NCBI GenBank assembly: GCA_040772905.1
Contig: JAXGXJ010000004.1
Span: forward strand, 381,786 to 445,785
Length of the DNA stretch: 64,000 nt
From: JAXGXJ01 sp040772905
GTDB taxonomy: Bacteria; Actinomycetota; Thermoleophilia; RBG-16-64-13
Direction of reading: 5' to 3'
This document shows, piece after piece, positions 1 to 8,840 of this stretch. Every line of letters starts with the position of its first letter. Within the stretch, counting starts at the first letter, position 1. The notes beneath the pieces are model-generated. The model made no database searches and was not told where the DNA came from. It saw nothing but the letters and a program-made list of their open reading frames with translations. The position numbers were made by a program, and so were the translations under genes.

Positions 1-1224
1 AGCATCGAGGTGGGCTTCATCGCCCCCGAACAGACGCGAACTGAGCCAGACGCCGGCGCCCAAGCCGACGCCGCCACAGTCGCGGCCGGCAACAACGCCT
101 TCGGGCTCGAGCTGTTCCGAGCCCTGAGGACCGGCGCAGCCGCGAAGGACAACCTGGTCTGCTCCCCGTACAGTCTGTCGGCTGTGCTGGCCATGACCTT
201 CGCGGGAGCGAGCGGGGAGACAGAACGGGAGATGGCGCGTGTCCTGCACTTCGATCTGCCGCAGGAGCGTCTGCACCCAGCCTTCAACGCGCTCGACCGA
301 CGGCTCGCCGCCGACGGCCAGCTGCAGATGGCGAACGCCCTCTGGGGCATGGCCGGCTATCCCTACAACCGCTTGTTCCTCGATCTGCTGGGTGCGCAGT
401 ACGGGGCGGGGCTGGGGTTGGTGGATTTCAACAAGCCTGAAGAGACGCGCGCCATTATCAACGACTGGATCTCCCAGCACACCGGCGGACGCATACCCGA
501 GATGATCCAGCCCGGAGACATCAAGCCCGAGGACTATCCCTGGCTCATGCTCACGGATGCCGTCTACTTCAAAGCCGAGTGGGAATGGCCCTTCCCGGCC
601 GGAAGCACTCACAAGCGGGAGTTCACACTACTGGACGGCTCCAAGATAAGCGTGCCCATGATGCGGCAGAGGGCAGTGCTGCCCTACGCAACGGGCGCCA
701 CCTGGCTCGCCGTCGAGCTGCCGTACGAAGGTGAGACCTTCTCCATGGTGGTCATCCTGCCCGACGAGGGAGAGCTGGAGACGCTGATCGGCGGCTTCGA
801 CTCGGGTACGCTCGACGGCATCGTCTCAGAGCTCAAGCAGGGCGAAGTGGACCTGGTGATGCCCCGCTTCGGCATCGAGTCGACTCCCCCAGTGGGCAAC
901 GCGCTCAAGAGCATGGGCATGCAGAAGATGTTCGTGCTGGGTACCGACTTCACCAAGATGGTCGATCTGGATTCCAAGCTGCCACAACCCGCCGGTCTCG
1001 GTGTGACCGGCGTGCATCAGAAGGCGTTTATAGCCGTCACCGAGAAGGGCACGGAGGCCGCTGCCGCCTCATCCGTGACCATGGCGGCCACGGGGACGAC
1101 GGTCACCGAAGCCTTCCGCGAGATCATCGTCGACCGGCCGTTCGTGTACCTCATCCGCGACCGCGACACCGGCCAGATAGTCTTCCTGGGGCAGGTGACT
1201 GTACCGCAGGAGCCTGTGCTGTGA
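1..1224 (+). CDS. Serpin, serine protease inhibitor (5' partial)
   Basis: The reading frame is open to the left edge, so the N-terminus (probably a signal or lipoprotein segment) is missing; the first start-like codon seen is GTG at 10. Counting from there, the serpin core runs from about residue 29 (NAFGLELFRAL) to 404. The hinge EKGTEAAAASS lies at residues 345-355. This short-side-chain, Ala-rich hinge is what inhibitory serpins need for loop insertion, so this is probably an active suicide inhibitor. Counting 17 residues from the hinge Glu puts P1 near Thr361 in a small-residue stretch, which suggests elastase- or subtilisin-like targets (inference). The C-terminal block with RPFVYLIRDRDTGQIVFLGQV is typical of the family. 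It is followed after 3 nt by a lipoprotein gene, probably in the same transcript. A secreted subtilase lies in the same window at 14546-16588. Confidence 0.93.
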   Translation, partial: SIEVGFIAPEQTRTEPDAGAQADAATVAAGNNAFGLELFRALRTGAAAKDNLVCSPYSLSAVLAMTFAGASGETEREMARVLHFDLPQERLHPAFNALDRRLAADGQLQMANALWGMAGYPYNRLFLDLLGAQYGAGLGLVDFNKPEETRAIINDWISQHTGGRIPEMIQPGDIKPEDYPWLMLTDAVYFKAEWEWPFPAGSTHKREFTLLDGSKISVPMMRQRAVLPYATGATWLAVELPYEGETFSMVVILPDEGELETLIGGFDSGTLDGIVSELKQGEVDLVMPRFGIESTPPVGNALKSMGMQKMFVLGTDFTKMVDLDSKLPQPAGLGVTGVHQKAFIAVTEKGTEAAAASSVTMAATGTTVTEAFREIIVDRPFVYLIRDRDTGQIVFLGQVTVPQEPVL

Positions 1225-1227
1225 CGG

Positions 1228-2490
1228 ATGAGAATGCGCGCTGACAAAGGCTCCGCAAGCCCCGCTGCCGCGCGCCGCAGGACCCTGCGAGCGCCTGCGC
1301 AGCACTACGCCGTGCTGCTACTTCTCGTGCCTCTGGCCGCCACCCTGCTTGGCGTGAGCTGCGGAGGCCAGAAGGAAGCCATCCCCAGTGCGCTTGATAG
1401 CGAAGCCATCGACGTGACCGCGGAGCCGGGGCCGGCCGGACTCCCCCCGCGTTCGAAGGGCGTGCCGGCCGACTCCATCCTGGAGATGCGCCAGTCGATC
1501 GCCCGCGACGATGGCGTCGAACTGCATTCGCAGCGCTGGTGGGACTTCGCGAACGACCGCTTCCGCTGGGATACCTTTGGCGACCGGGCGTCGATCATGG
1601 GCGGCCCCACCACCACCGCAAGAGATCCTGCTACAGCCACTCTGTTGTACTCCGGAATGCGGGCTGATGGTCAGTCCTTGTCGTATGATGCCGTATCCGG
1701 GGAACTGCGCGGAGGCCCGGCCCCGTGGGACGGCACCTCGGTCGAGACCGAGGACGAGTGGCCCCGCGCCGACGACGTCGTCCTGCTGGGGCGACAGATG
1801 CTGAGCGACGCCCAAGTAGACGTCTATCGAGTAGACCTCAACGTAGGTCGCGGGCAGGAGCGCTCGGCCGACTTCGGTCTCATCTACGTCGACGCCCGCA
1901 CTGGGCTGCGCCGGCGCGAGGAATGGCTTCTCGGATGGCCAGGCGACGCCTGGGTCTATCATCTCTACGAGTATCGGCTGATGCCGCGCACACCCCGACT
2001 GGAGGCGCAACTGGCGCCTCAGGCGCTGTTCGACTTGGCTGCGGAGACCGTCGCCGGCCATCTCCGTGAGGCCGCTGCTCTCGACTTCCCAGTCTGGGGA
2101 TTGCCGGCCGGAGCGCACGAGTTGGCCCTGGCAGGTGCGACTGTGATGCGGGGCGAGCGCGGAGTTCAGGTGCGGCTCGCCTACGCTCCCAGAGACCGCG
2201 TATGCGCACCGGTCGTATGGATCGAGACCACCGATGTCCGCGATAGGCCGGACTTTCCCCAGAACCTCCTCATATCCCGCGAGGAAGCCGTAGCAGAAGC
2301 TGCGGGGACCGACCACATCGATTTCCGCATGCAGGGACCAGGCACGGGCGCCATCGATCCTTCGGAAGGCACGACCTACGACACCTCGGTCCGCATCCTC
2401 TTCAGCCCGGAGCCTGACGCGCCTTCCTCGCCTCTCGATCTGGGCGGTCTGGCCATGGAGTTGATAGACGCGAGGGCACTGGCTCGCTAA
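1228..2490 (+). CDS. Putative secreted lipoprotein, unknown function
   Basis: This 420-residue protein has a basic N-terminus, a hydrophobic segment at about residues 28-43 and a lipobox-like LGVSC ending at Cys45, so it is predicted to be exported and lipid-anchored. The rest is soluble, acidic and rich in Trp and Arg (for example QRWWDFANDRFRWDTFGDR). The alternating short strands resemble LolA/RseB-type lipoprotein-sorting folds, but that is only an impression and no family motif is certain. ATG 1228 follows the serpin stop by 3 nt, which suggests co-expression with the serpin. The gene ends only 8 nt before a perfect -10-like TATAAT that probably serves the next gene. Confidence 0.7.
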   Translation: MRMRADKGSASPAAARRRTLRAPAQHYAVLLLLVPLAATLLGVSCGGQKEAIPSALDSEAIDVTAEPGPAGLPPRSKGVPADSILEMRQSIARDDGVELHSQRWWDFANDRFRWDTFGDRASIMGGPTTTARDPATATLLYSGMRADGQSLSYDAVSGELRGGPAPWDGTSVETEDEWPRADDVVLLGRQMLSDAQVDVYRVDLNVGRGQERSADFGLIYVDARTGLRRREEWLLGWPGDAWVYHLYEYRLMPRTPRLEAQLAPQALFDLAAETVAGHLREAAALDFPVWGLPAGAHELALAGATVMRGERGVQVRLAYAPRDRVCAPVVWIETTDVRDRPDFPQNLLISREEAVAEAAGTDHIDFRMQGPGTGAIDPSEGTTYDTSVRILFSPEPDAPSSPLDLGGLAMELIDARALAR

Positions 2491-2497
2491 GGCTCGC

Positions 2498-2503
2498 TAT
2501 AAT
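2498..2503 (+). promoter_or_regulatory. -10-like TATAAT before the RNA methyltransferase
   Basis: A perfect TATAAT lies 10 nt before ATG 2514 and directly after the stop codon of the previous gene. No Shine-Dalgarno sequence fits between the two. Transcription would begin at about 2510-2513, giving a leaderless or nearly leaderless mRNA. No good -35 element is visible. Confidence 0.5.
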
Positions 2504-2513
2504 CCTGCGTCCT

Positions 2514-4070
2514 ATGGATAGCGCGAGCCACAGTCCCCACAACAGCCTCAGCGACGCGCCCGGCGCCACGGCGGCCGCCGCGCCCGAGACCGCGCCGGGC
2601 ACCGCGCCCCCTGGCTCGCTCGACCCGCGGGCGAGCGGTGGGCGACCGTCGAAGCCCCGCAAGGGCGACACCGTCGAGTTGTCCGTCCAGACCCTCGCCT
2701 TCGGCGGGAAAGGGGTGGCGCGACTGGACGACTTCGTCATCTTCGTCAGCGGCGCAGTGCCCGGCGATACTGTGCGCGCGCTCATCACCAAGAACAAGAA
2801 GCGCTACGCCGAGGCCCGGGTGGTCGAGATGGTGGAGCTCTCGCCCGATCGCGTCGCCTCCCGCTGCTCGTCCTTCGGACGGTGCGGCGGCTGTGTGTGG
2901 CAGGATCTCGATTATCGCGTCCAGCTGGACTACAAAGCCCAGCAGGTGCGGGAATCCCTGGAGCACCTGGGCGGGCTGAGCGGGTTCGATCTCCGGCCCG
3001 CCCTGGGCCTCGCCGATCCCTGGCGCTATCGCAACCGCGCTGATTTCGCCGTAGGCAACAGCGATGCCGGCGCCGTCGTTGGGTTCCGACCGCGCGGTCG
3101 CTGGGACGCGGTCCTGCCGCTCACCGAATGCCACCTTCTGGGGTCCGGCATGGAGTCGATGCGAAGGACCGTGGAGGAATGGCTGCGGGCGCACGACTTG
3201 CCCGGCTGGGATCCGCGCACCAACACAGGCTTCGCCCGCCACGTACTCGTGCGCACCTCACAAATGGGCCTTGAGATGCTCGTCAGTCTGGTCACCGCTC
3301 CAGGCGACCTGCCCGACGAGGCGGACCTGGTGGACACGCTGCGGAGCGCCCATCCCGAGATCGTGGGCGTCGCCCACGCCGTGAACGCAGGCACGGCGGA
3401 ACTCAGTTCGGGCCTGGAGGCCCGCACCCTGTGGGGGCGCCCCTTCCTGTACGAGAAGTTGGCCGGAGTGACGCTCAAGATCTCTCTCGACGCGTTCTTC
3501 CAGACCAACACCCTCATGGCTCATGGCCTGTATGAGCTGGTGGCCCGCGAGGTGTTCGGGGCAGCGGCGGAAGGTGTCGCGGTGACAGGCGACGCGGCGG
3601 CAGCTGCCCCGGTCATCTGGGACCTCTACTCCGGAGTGGGCTCCATCGGGTTGTCGCTGGCGCGGCGCGCCGCCGGTTTGCTGGGCATCGAGGCCGTGCC
3701 GGCGGCCGTCTCCGACGCCCGTGAGAACGCTCGGCTGAACGGCATCGAGAACGTGCATTTTCTCGAGGGCGACGTCCGCCGGGTGCTGCGGGAGGTCGCT
3801 CAGGGGATCCGCACGCTCCCGCCGGGGCTGGAGCGGCCCGACGTGGTCGTGGTGGATCCGCCGCGCGCCGGTTTGCATCAGAGAGTGGTGGCCCGCATCG
3901 GTGAGCTGGGAGCCCCGCGCGTCGTGTACGTCTCCTGCAACCCCAGCACCATGGCTCCCAACATCGCCCAGCTTCAGGAGCACGGTTACCGGCTGCTCCG
4001 GGTCACTCCGGTGGACATGTTCCCGCACACGCCGCACGTGGAGGCGGTGGGGCTGCTGGTGCGCCGCTAG
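2514..4070 (+). CDS. 23S rRNA (uracil-C5)-methyltransferase, RlmD/TrmA type
   Basis: This 518-residue SAM-dependent methyltransferase should form 5-methyluridine in rRNA. After an Ala/Pro-rich N-terminus, a TRAM domain covers about residues 45-105. An FeS-type cysteine cluster follows (CSSFGRCGGC, with a later Cys in the TECHLL segment). The catalytic domain has the SAM motif DLYSGVGSIGLSLA, the FFQTN motif, DPPRAG and the nucleophile motif SCNPSTMAPN. All key residues of the RlmD/RumA family are present, so it is probably active. In Actinomycetota the target (U747, U1939 or a tRNA site) cannot be told from sequence. The start is supported by the TATAAT 10 nt upstream. The first 45 residues are low complexity, so a later start is possible. 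The stop codon overlaps that of the convergent gene at 4067. Confidence 0.9.
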   Translation: MDSASHSPHNSLSDAPGATAAAAPETAPGTAPPGSLDPRASGGRPSKPRKGDTVELSVQTLAFGGKGVARLDDFVIFVSGAVPGDTVRALITKNKKRYAEARVVEMVELSPDRVASRCSSFGRCGGCVWQDLDYRVQLDYKAQQVRESLEHLGGLSGFDLRPALGLADPWRYRNRADFAVGNSDAGAVVGFRPRGRWDAVLPLTECHLLGSGMESMRRTVEEWLRAHDLPGWDPRTNTGFARHVLVRTSQMGLEMLVSLVTAPGDLPDEADLVDTLRSAHPEIVGVAHAVNAGTAELSSGLEARTLWGRPFLYEKLAGVTLKISLDAFFQTNTLMAHGLYELVAREVFGAAAEGVAVTGDAAAAAPVIWDLYSGVGSIGLSLARRAAGLLGIEAVPAAVSDARENARLNGIENVHFLEGDVRRVLREVAQGIRTLPPGLERPDVVVVDPPRAGLHQRVVARIGELGAPRVVYVSCNPSTMAPNIAQLQEHGYRLLRVTPVDMFPHTPHVEAVGLLVRR

Positions 4071-4768
4071 TAGGGAGGCTCGTCCCGGAACCATTCCCCC
4101 AGGTTGCGGAAGGCCTTCCAGAACTGGCTCTTGGCGCTCTCCTCATCCAAGGCGTCGTCGATATCGGGAGTCACGAGCGCCTTGCAGAACGGGGTGAGGT
4201 CCTGCAGGACTCCCGGCTCCCACGCCAGTCGTCTCATCCCCGCCACCCGCTCGCGGTTGAGGATGTCCAAGGTCTCTCGTCCCATCACCACCACGATGCG
4301 CGGCTGGGTGATGTGGAACTCCTCCAGCCAGTAGACGGGACAGTTGCGGCAGCCCTCCTCGGGCTCCACATCATGGCACTTGACGATGTTCGTGCCGTAC
4401 ACCAGCAGCGGGTTCACGCCCAGACGTTCCATGCTCTTGAGGATGGCGCTGCCCGAGCGGCCGAAGAAGGCCACCCCCTCCACCACCTCCAAGTAGTGCG
4501 GGCGATACTTCAGCAGCAGGATGTCGGCCAGCGGATGGCCTGAGCCCACGGTGGGGAGGAACTCGCCGTGTGCGCACTTGTGGCACTGGGCCACGCGATG
4601 GTTGAGATCGTTGCTCTCGGCGATAGCCCGCTCTTCGAGCCTGCGATAGATCTCGTTGGCTTCGCCAAGAGGTGGCAGATCTTTCACGTATTCGCTCAGA
4701 TCGGCTTCCGTTCTATGACTACTCGCGCTCTCGCGCCCGCCGACCACGACGAGGCGCGGCCATCCCAC
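4067..4768 (-). CDS. Divergent uracil-DNA glycosylase superfamily protein
   Basis: This 233-residue protein has the UDG family 4/5 layout. A CHKC pair (Cys62, Cys65) and a second pair (Cys131 with Cys140 or Cys143) are placed as the [4Fe-4S] ligands of that family. A GRSG segment at 103-106, YGTNIVKC at 124-131 and PRIVVVMGRETLDIL also match the fold. The first catalytic motif (GEAPG in active enzymes) reads SGHPLADILLLKYRPHY. The C-terminal HPS/HPA motif is missing and TPDIDDALD stands in its place. It may therefore have another substrate or be inactive. The GTG start at 4768 has no Shine-Dalgarno site but sits 12 nt after a TATACT. The gene is convergent with the methyltransferase and overlaps its stop. 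Confidence 0.75.
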   Translation of the reverse strand: MGWPRLVVVGGRESASSHRTEADLSEYVKDLPPLGEANEIYRRLEERAIAESNDLNHRVAQCHKCAHGEFLPTVGSGHPLADILLLKYRPHYLEVVEGVAFFGRSGSAILKSMERLGVNPLLVYGTNIVKCHDVEPEEGCRNCPVYWLEEFHITQPRIVVVMGRETLDILNRERVAGMRRLAWEPGVLQDLTPFCKALVTPDIDDALDEESAKSQFWKAFRNLGEWFRDEPPY

Positions 4769-4780
4769 TGAGGGGGTAGA

Positions 4781-4786
4781 AGTATA
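4781..4786 (-). promoter_or_regulatory. -10-like TATACT before the UDG-like gene
   Basis: On the minus strand TATACT lies 12 nt before GTG 4768, with no Shine-Dalgarno site between. It would give a 5'-UTR of only a few bases and a promoter separate from the upstream fusion gene. A -35 box is not evident. Confidence 0.35.
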
Positions 4787-4839
4787 TTGGCGCCCGGGGG
4801 ATGAAATCCTCCGCGGTGGGCACCCGCCGCCGGGCCCGA

Positions 4840-6942
4840 TCAGTCTTCGGGCAACACCCGGTCGAGAGTCGTCTGCAGCAACTTGAGGGACTGCAGATAC
4901 AGCAGGTTCTTACGTCGGGCGATGATATCGGCTTCCCACAGGGCAGCCAGGAAGCTGGGGGCATCGTGGAAGCGGGGCATATGGAGCATGGCGGTGCCCA
5001 GGGCCTGCAGGACGTGGGCGTCGCTGCCGGCACCAGCCACGATGTTGTACTTGGCTGCGAAGCGTTCGGCACTGAGGTTGAACGATGAGAGGGCCACTTT
5101 GGCGTTGTAGATCTCGATGACGTCGATGCGGTGCAAGTTGTCGACCAGGGTGCGATAAGAGGGCGTGGTGCGGAGCGCATCGAAGGGATGGGGCACGTAG
5201 ACCAAGCCGTCCTGCTCCTTGATGAGCGACAGTGTCTGATCGAAGGTGAGACCGCGCGGGATGGCCTCCCGCAGGAAGAGTCCGATGACCTCGCCCTCGG
5301 AGGTCTTCACCTCCTCGGCCACGATGATGAACGGGTCACCCTGAGCCAACTCGCGGGCCAAGAAGGCACCTTCGATCTCGTTGTGGTCGGCGATGGCGAG
5401 CGCGCCCAGGCCGATCTCGCGAGCGGTGGCGATGATCGATTCCACGCTGCTGACACAGTCTTTGGAGAACTCGGAATGGACGTGGAGGTCGGCGTTTATC
5501 CAGTCGGCCCGCGTGCGTCCCAGGACGCCTTGCCGCACACGCTTACGCGTCGATTGTGCCCCGATGCCACGGACATGTAGCGACGCGCCCGATGCCACCG
5601 TGCGAGCCGTGGCCCGATCCTTGGGCACGGTCGCCGCGATGGTCTGACGGTAGATGGCCGCCAGTCGGGCAGCGACCGCGGGCATCGTGGGTAGGTCGGC
5701 CGCCGACGCTGCGGCTCCCGACGAGGCGGACGCCGTCTTCAAGAGCCCGGCCTCCACATGGACCACATTCGTCGCGCGATCGACGGCAGCGGCCAGCGAC
5801 CCGGAGGTCGCCGGCGAGAACACCGCACCTCGTGCGCCCGTAGCAAGCTGTTCCACGACCGGTGGAAGTTCGGGCCCCACGAACGGGCGACCGCTCACCG
5901 CGGCCTCAGCCAGCGAGGCACACAGCCATTCGCCGCCCAGATACGGAAGGATGACCACGTCCGCACTCCCATAGAGCCCGGCAAGATCGTCTGCTCCGTC
6001 GAACTCGCGCAGTGTCACCCTGTCGCGTAGCCGCCGCGGCACCGTCCGGGGGACCCAGCGTTCGGCCGAAGGCCGGTGCAGAGCGACCACCAGGGTGTCG
6101 ATGTCTGCGGGGAAGTCAGCGAGAAGGGCGCGCATGAGTGCCCGATACGAGCGGCGAGCATCGCCTCTATAGACATGGAGAGCCGTGCGTCCCCCACCAT
6201 GGCCGGCGCTGCCGCTGAATCCATCGCCGGAAGCCCGTGATGAAGCTCCGGCACCCACAGACGGTGCCAGTGCCTCCAGGGAAAGAGAGGTCCCACACGA
6301 CACCACCTGATACTCCCCGGGGTAGAGTTCGTCCATGAGGGTCCGTCCATGCGGGAAGGTGACCACGCGGGCGTCCAAGCGCGAGAAGAAACGTTCCAGC
6401 ACCGATTGGCCCATCTCGTACGCGGCCACACCTACCGGGGTGAGGTGGAAGGAGCCCACCACCGGGCTGCGCGCCTCGCGCAGCGCGGTGAAGCTCAGCG
6501 AGGGCGCCAAGGGCTCATGCACGTGCACCAGATCGAAGCCGCCGCCGATCATGAGTTTCTCCAGCCGGGAGGTGACATCCACGGGCAGGCCCAGGCTGGC
6601 CACGCCGCCGTTCAGTCGCACGGGGAAGCTGTAGCCCACCGGCACCACAGGGATTCCGGCGGCACGGCTCAGAGGACCTTCGCCCGTGGTGGGCAGCAGC
6701 AGATCATGAGGGGGACAACCGCTGCGATACTCCTCAAGCAGTTCCACCAGCCGACCACGCGTGCGCTGGAAGAGGGCCTTGGTGCGGGCCAGTTCTGAGG
6801 GATCGTCGGACGAGGTGACGATGACGGGGCGATGACCCAGTGCCTTGAGCTCCCGAGCCAAGTCGGCCACGTGGCAGTTCACAGCCGCGGGGATGCTCCA
6901 CGAGAACGGCGTCACCAGGGCTATGTGCAGGCTTTGGTCCAT
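4840..6942 (-). CDS. Glycosyltransferase family 4 fused to a PHP-domain phosphoesterase
   Basis: This is a two-domain protein of about 700 residues. The N-terminal part (about 1-430) is a GT-B glycosyltransferase. It starts with an IALVTPFSWSIPAAVNCHV-type acceptor-binding strand and contains the EPLAPSLSF segment and a donor-side segment around YGSADVVILPYLGGEW. From about residue 480 a PHP metallophosphoesterase follows with all four metal motifs: DLHVHSEFS, IADHNEIEG, YVPHPFD and GSDAH. I chose ATG 6942 because an ATG-less extension to 6972 would enter the terminator hairpin 6955-6989. The gene lies behind the inositol-phosphate synthase and phosphatidyltransferase genes. The GT domain may therefore mannosylate phosphatidylinositol as PimA does, and the PHP domain may remove a phosphate from an intermediate. 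Both roles are inference. Confidence 0.85.
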   Translation of the reverse strand: MDQSLHIALVTPFSWSIPAAVNCHVADLARELKALGHRPVIVTSSDDPSELARTKALFQRTRGRLVELLEEYRSGCPPHDLLLPTTGEGPLSRAAGIPVVPVGYSFPVRLNGGVASLGLPVDVTSRLEKLMIGGGFDLVHVHEPLAPSLSFTALREARSPVVGSFHLTPVGVAAYEMGQSVLERFFSRLDARVVTFPHGRTLMDELYPGEYQVVSCGTSLSLEALAPSVGAGASSRASGDGFSGSAGHGGGRTALHVYRGDARRSYRALMRALLADFPADIDTLVVALHRPSAERWVPRTVPRRLRDRVTLREFDGADDLAGLYGSADVVILPYLGGEWLCASLAEAAVSGRPFVGPELPPVVEQLATGARGAVFSPATSGSLAAAVDRATNVVHVEAGLLKTASASSGAAASAADLPTMPAVAARLAAIYRQTIAATVPKDRATARTVASGASLHVRGIGAQSTRKRVRQGVLGRTRADWINADLHVHSEFSKDCVSSVESIIATAREIGLGALAIADHNEIEGAFLARELAQGDPFIIVAEEVKTSEGEVIGLFLREAIPRGLTFDQTLSLIKEQDGLVYVPHPFDALRTTPSYRTLVDNLHRIDVIEIYNAKVALSSFNLSAERFAAKYNIVAGAGSDAHVLQALGTAMLHMPRFHDAPSFLAALWEADIIARRKNLLYLQSLKLLQTTLDRVLPED

Positions 6943-6954
6943 CGCCGGGAAGGG

Positions 6955-6989
6955 CCGGGGCCCGAGCGGCAACGCCGCTCGGGCCCCGG
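6955..6989 (-). terminator. Hairpin terminator after ino1
   Basis: A perfect 16-bp GC-rich stem (6955-6970 with 6974-6989) closes a 3-nt loop just after the ino1 stop. There is no T tract. It separates the phosphatidylinositol pair from the downstream fusion gene. Confidence 0.7.
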
Positions 6990-7007
6990 GTCACGCTTCA
7001 GGTGAGA

Positions 7008-8093
7008 CTACTCGCAGAGCGGCTCGTTGGCGATGAAGGCCTCGGTGCGGCGCCGCGCGTCGTCGTCGCTGTACTGGATGGGCGGCGACTTCATGAAGTA
7101 CGACGAAGGATCGTACAGGGCGCCCGAGATACCCCGGTCGAGGGCCAGCTTGGCGCAACGGACGGCGTCGATGACGATGCCGGCCGAGTTGGGCGAGTCG
7201 ACCACTTCAAGCTTGAGCTCCACGTTCAGGGGCACGTCACCGAAGGTACGGCCTTCCATGCGGATGTAGGCCCACTTGCGGTCGTCCAACCACTCCACGT
7301 AGTCGGAAGGCCCGATGTGGATGTTCTTGCTGCCCATCTCGTAGTCGAGCTGCGAGGTGACCGAGTTGGTCTTGGAGATCTTCTTGCTCTCCAGGCGCTC
7401 CCGCTCGAGCATGTTGAGGAAGTCGGTGTTGCCGCCCACGTTGAGCTGCGAGGTCCGCTCCAGCCGTACGCCACGCTCGCGCATGAGGCGGGTGAGCACG
7501 CGGTGGACGATGGTGGCACCCACCTGCGACTTGATATCGTCGCCGATGACCGGCAGGCCCTTCTCCTCGAAGCGCTCCTGCCAATACTTCTCCCGGGCGA
7601 TGAACACGGGGATGCAGTTGACCATGGCGCAGCCGGCCTCGAGGATCTGCTCCACGTACCACTTGGTGGCCATCTCACTGCCCACGGGCAGGTAGTTCAC
7701 CACCACGTCGGTCTTGGTCTCTTTGAGGATGTTGACCACATCGTCGGTGGGCCCGTCGGCCTTCTCGATGACCTCGGAGAGGTACTTGCCCAGTCCGTCG
7801 TGAGTCATGCCCCGATAGACCTTCACACCCATCTCGGGCACGTCACAGAACTTCACCGTGCAGTTCTTGCCGCCCCAGATGGCCTGAGAAAGGTCTTTGC
7901 CCACCTTGGTCTTGTCGACATCGAACGCGCAGGTGAACTCGATGTCGGAGATGTGATACCCGCCCAGGTTCACGTGCATGAGGCCGGGGACGAATTCGTC
8001 GGCCTTCGCATTCCGGTAGAATTCCACCCCCTGGATGAAGGACGAGGCACAGTTCCCCACCCCGATGATGGCTACCCGCACTTTATCGCTCAA
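7008..8093 (-). CDS. ino1: Inositol-3-phosphate synthase (actinobacterial type)
   Basis: The 361-residue enzyme converts glucose 6-phosphate to 1D-myo-inositol 3-phosphate with NAD+, the first step towards phosphatidylinositol and mycothiol. The N-terminal Rossmann motif is VRVAIIGVGNCASSF. The core blocks NYLPVGSEMATKWY, NCIPVFIA, DDIKSQVGATI and GGNTDFLNM are those of the short mycobacterial-type Ino1, and the length also fits. The start is TTG 8093, because a strong GGGAGGA Shine-Dalgarno site lies 4 nt upstream and no better codon exists. The start overlaps the 3' end of the phosphatidyltransferase gene by 11 nt, so translation is probably coupled. A terminator hairpin follows at 6955-6989. 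Confidence 0.95.
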   Translation of the reverse strand: MSDKVRVAIIGVGNCASSFIQGVEFYRNAKADEFVPGLMHVNLGGYHISDIEFTCAFDVDKTKVGKDLSQAIWGGKNCTVKFCDVPEMGVKVYRGMTHDGLGKYLSEVIEKADGPTDDVVNILKETKTDVVVNYLPVGSEMATKWYVEQILEAGCAMVNCIPVFIAREKYWQERFEEKGLPVIGDDIKSQVGATIVHRVLTRLMRERGVRLERTSQLNVGGNTDFLNMLERERLESKKISKTNSVTSQLDYEMGSKNIHIGPSDYVEWLDDRKWAYIRMEGRTFGDVPLNVELKLEVVDSPNSAGIVIDAVRCAKLALDRGISGALYDPSSYFMKSPPIQYSDDDARRRTEAFIANEPLCE

Positions 8094-8694
8094 CGATTCC
8101 TCCCTGTTTCTCTTTTCCTAACTGGCGATAGGTGTGGACGACTCGCTGGATGACCGTGAAGACGGTCAGGGCCAGCATGATGTAGACGACGTACGAGAGC
8201 ACGTTGAAGAAGAGCCCCAATGCTATGAGGATCACTCGCTCGGGCCGGCTCATGATACCGACTTTGCACTCGAGACCCAAGCTCTCGGCCCGGGCACGAG
8301 TGTAGCTCACCAGCATGGCCCCCATCAGCGCCAACACCACCAGGCCCGCGTCCACGGCACGCCCTTGGCTGGCAAGGATGTAGGCGATGCCCGCCATGAC
8401 CACGCCCTCCGAGACCCGATCCAGAGTGGAATCGAGAAACGCCCCGAACGGTGTGCTCTGACCGGTCCTTCGGGCAAGGGCGCCGTCGAGCATGTCGAAA
8501 CAGCCCGCGGCCAGGAAGACGATGCCTGCGTATATGAGATGGTCGGTGACTACCAGTGCGGCCGCAGCGATGTTCAGCACAGTCCCCGCTACGGTCACCT
8601 GATTGGGAGTCACCTTGAGCCGCTGCAACACCGAGAGCATGGGCACAAAACCCTTGCGCAGCTGAACTCCGAAAAACTCGCGAATGCTTTCCAT
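8083..8694 (-). CDS. CDP-alcohol phosphatidyltransferase, probable phosphatidylinositol-phosphate synthase
   Basis: This membrane enzyme of about 203 residues carries the complete CDP-alcohol signature D-x2-DG-x2-AR-x8-G-x3-D-x3-D (DMLDGALARR, then GAFLDSTLDR). Several hydrophobic helices follow. It swaps CMP on CDP-diacylglycerol for an alcohol phosphate. Its overlap with ino1 makes inositol phosphate the likely acceptor, as for actinobacterial PIP synthase; family alone would also allow glycerol phosphate. ATG 8694 is preferred over an upstream GTG-type start because MESIREFFG looks like a normal N-terminus and a GGCAGGG-type ribosome site precedes it. The predicted product would feed the glycosyltransferase fusion downstream. 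Confidence 0.87.
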   Translation of the reverse strand: MESIREFFGVQLRKGFVPMLSVLQRLKVTPNQVTVAGTVLNIAAAALVVTDHLIYAGIVFLAAGCFDMLDGALARRTGQSTPFGAFLDSTLDRVSEGVVMAGIAYILASQGRAVDAGLVVLALMGAMLVSYTRARAESLGLECKVGIMSRPERVILIALGLFFNVLSYVVYIMLALTVFTVIQRVVHTYRQLGKEKQGGIVER

Positions 8695-8840
8695 ACCCTG
8701 CCAGTATCCGGTTGGCCGGGAAAAAAGTCCCAGCAACTGGCGATTGTAACAGTACGGACCATGGGCCACAACGCGCATGGCCGCGCGTAAGCGGACCGCT
8801 TCTCAACGAGCCACGCGGCCGCACAGCCGAAGGGGCGCTG

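Noticed and set aside
6943..6972. Start of the glycosyltransferase-PHP fusion at 6972
   Set aside because: It lies inside the 16-bp terminator hairpin of ino1. ATG 6942 begins just before the first beta strand.
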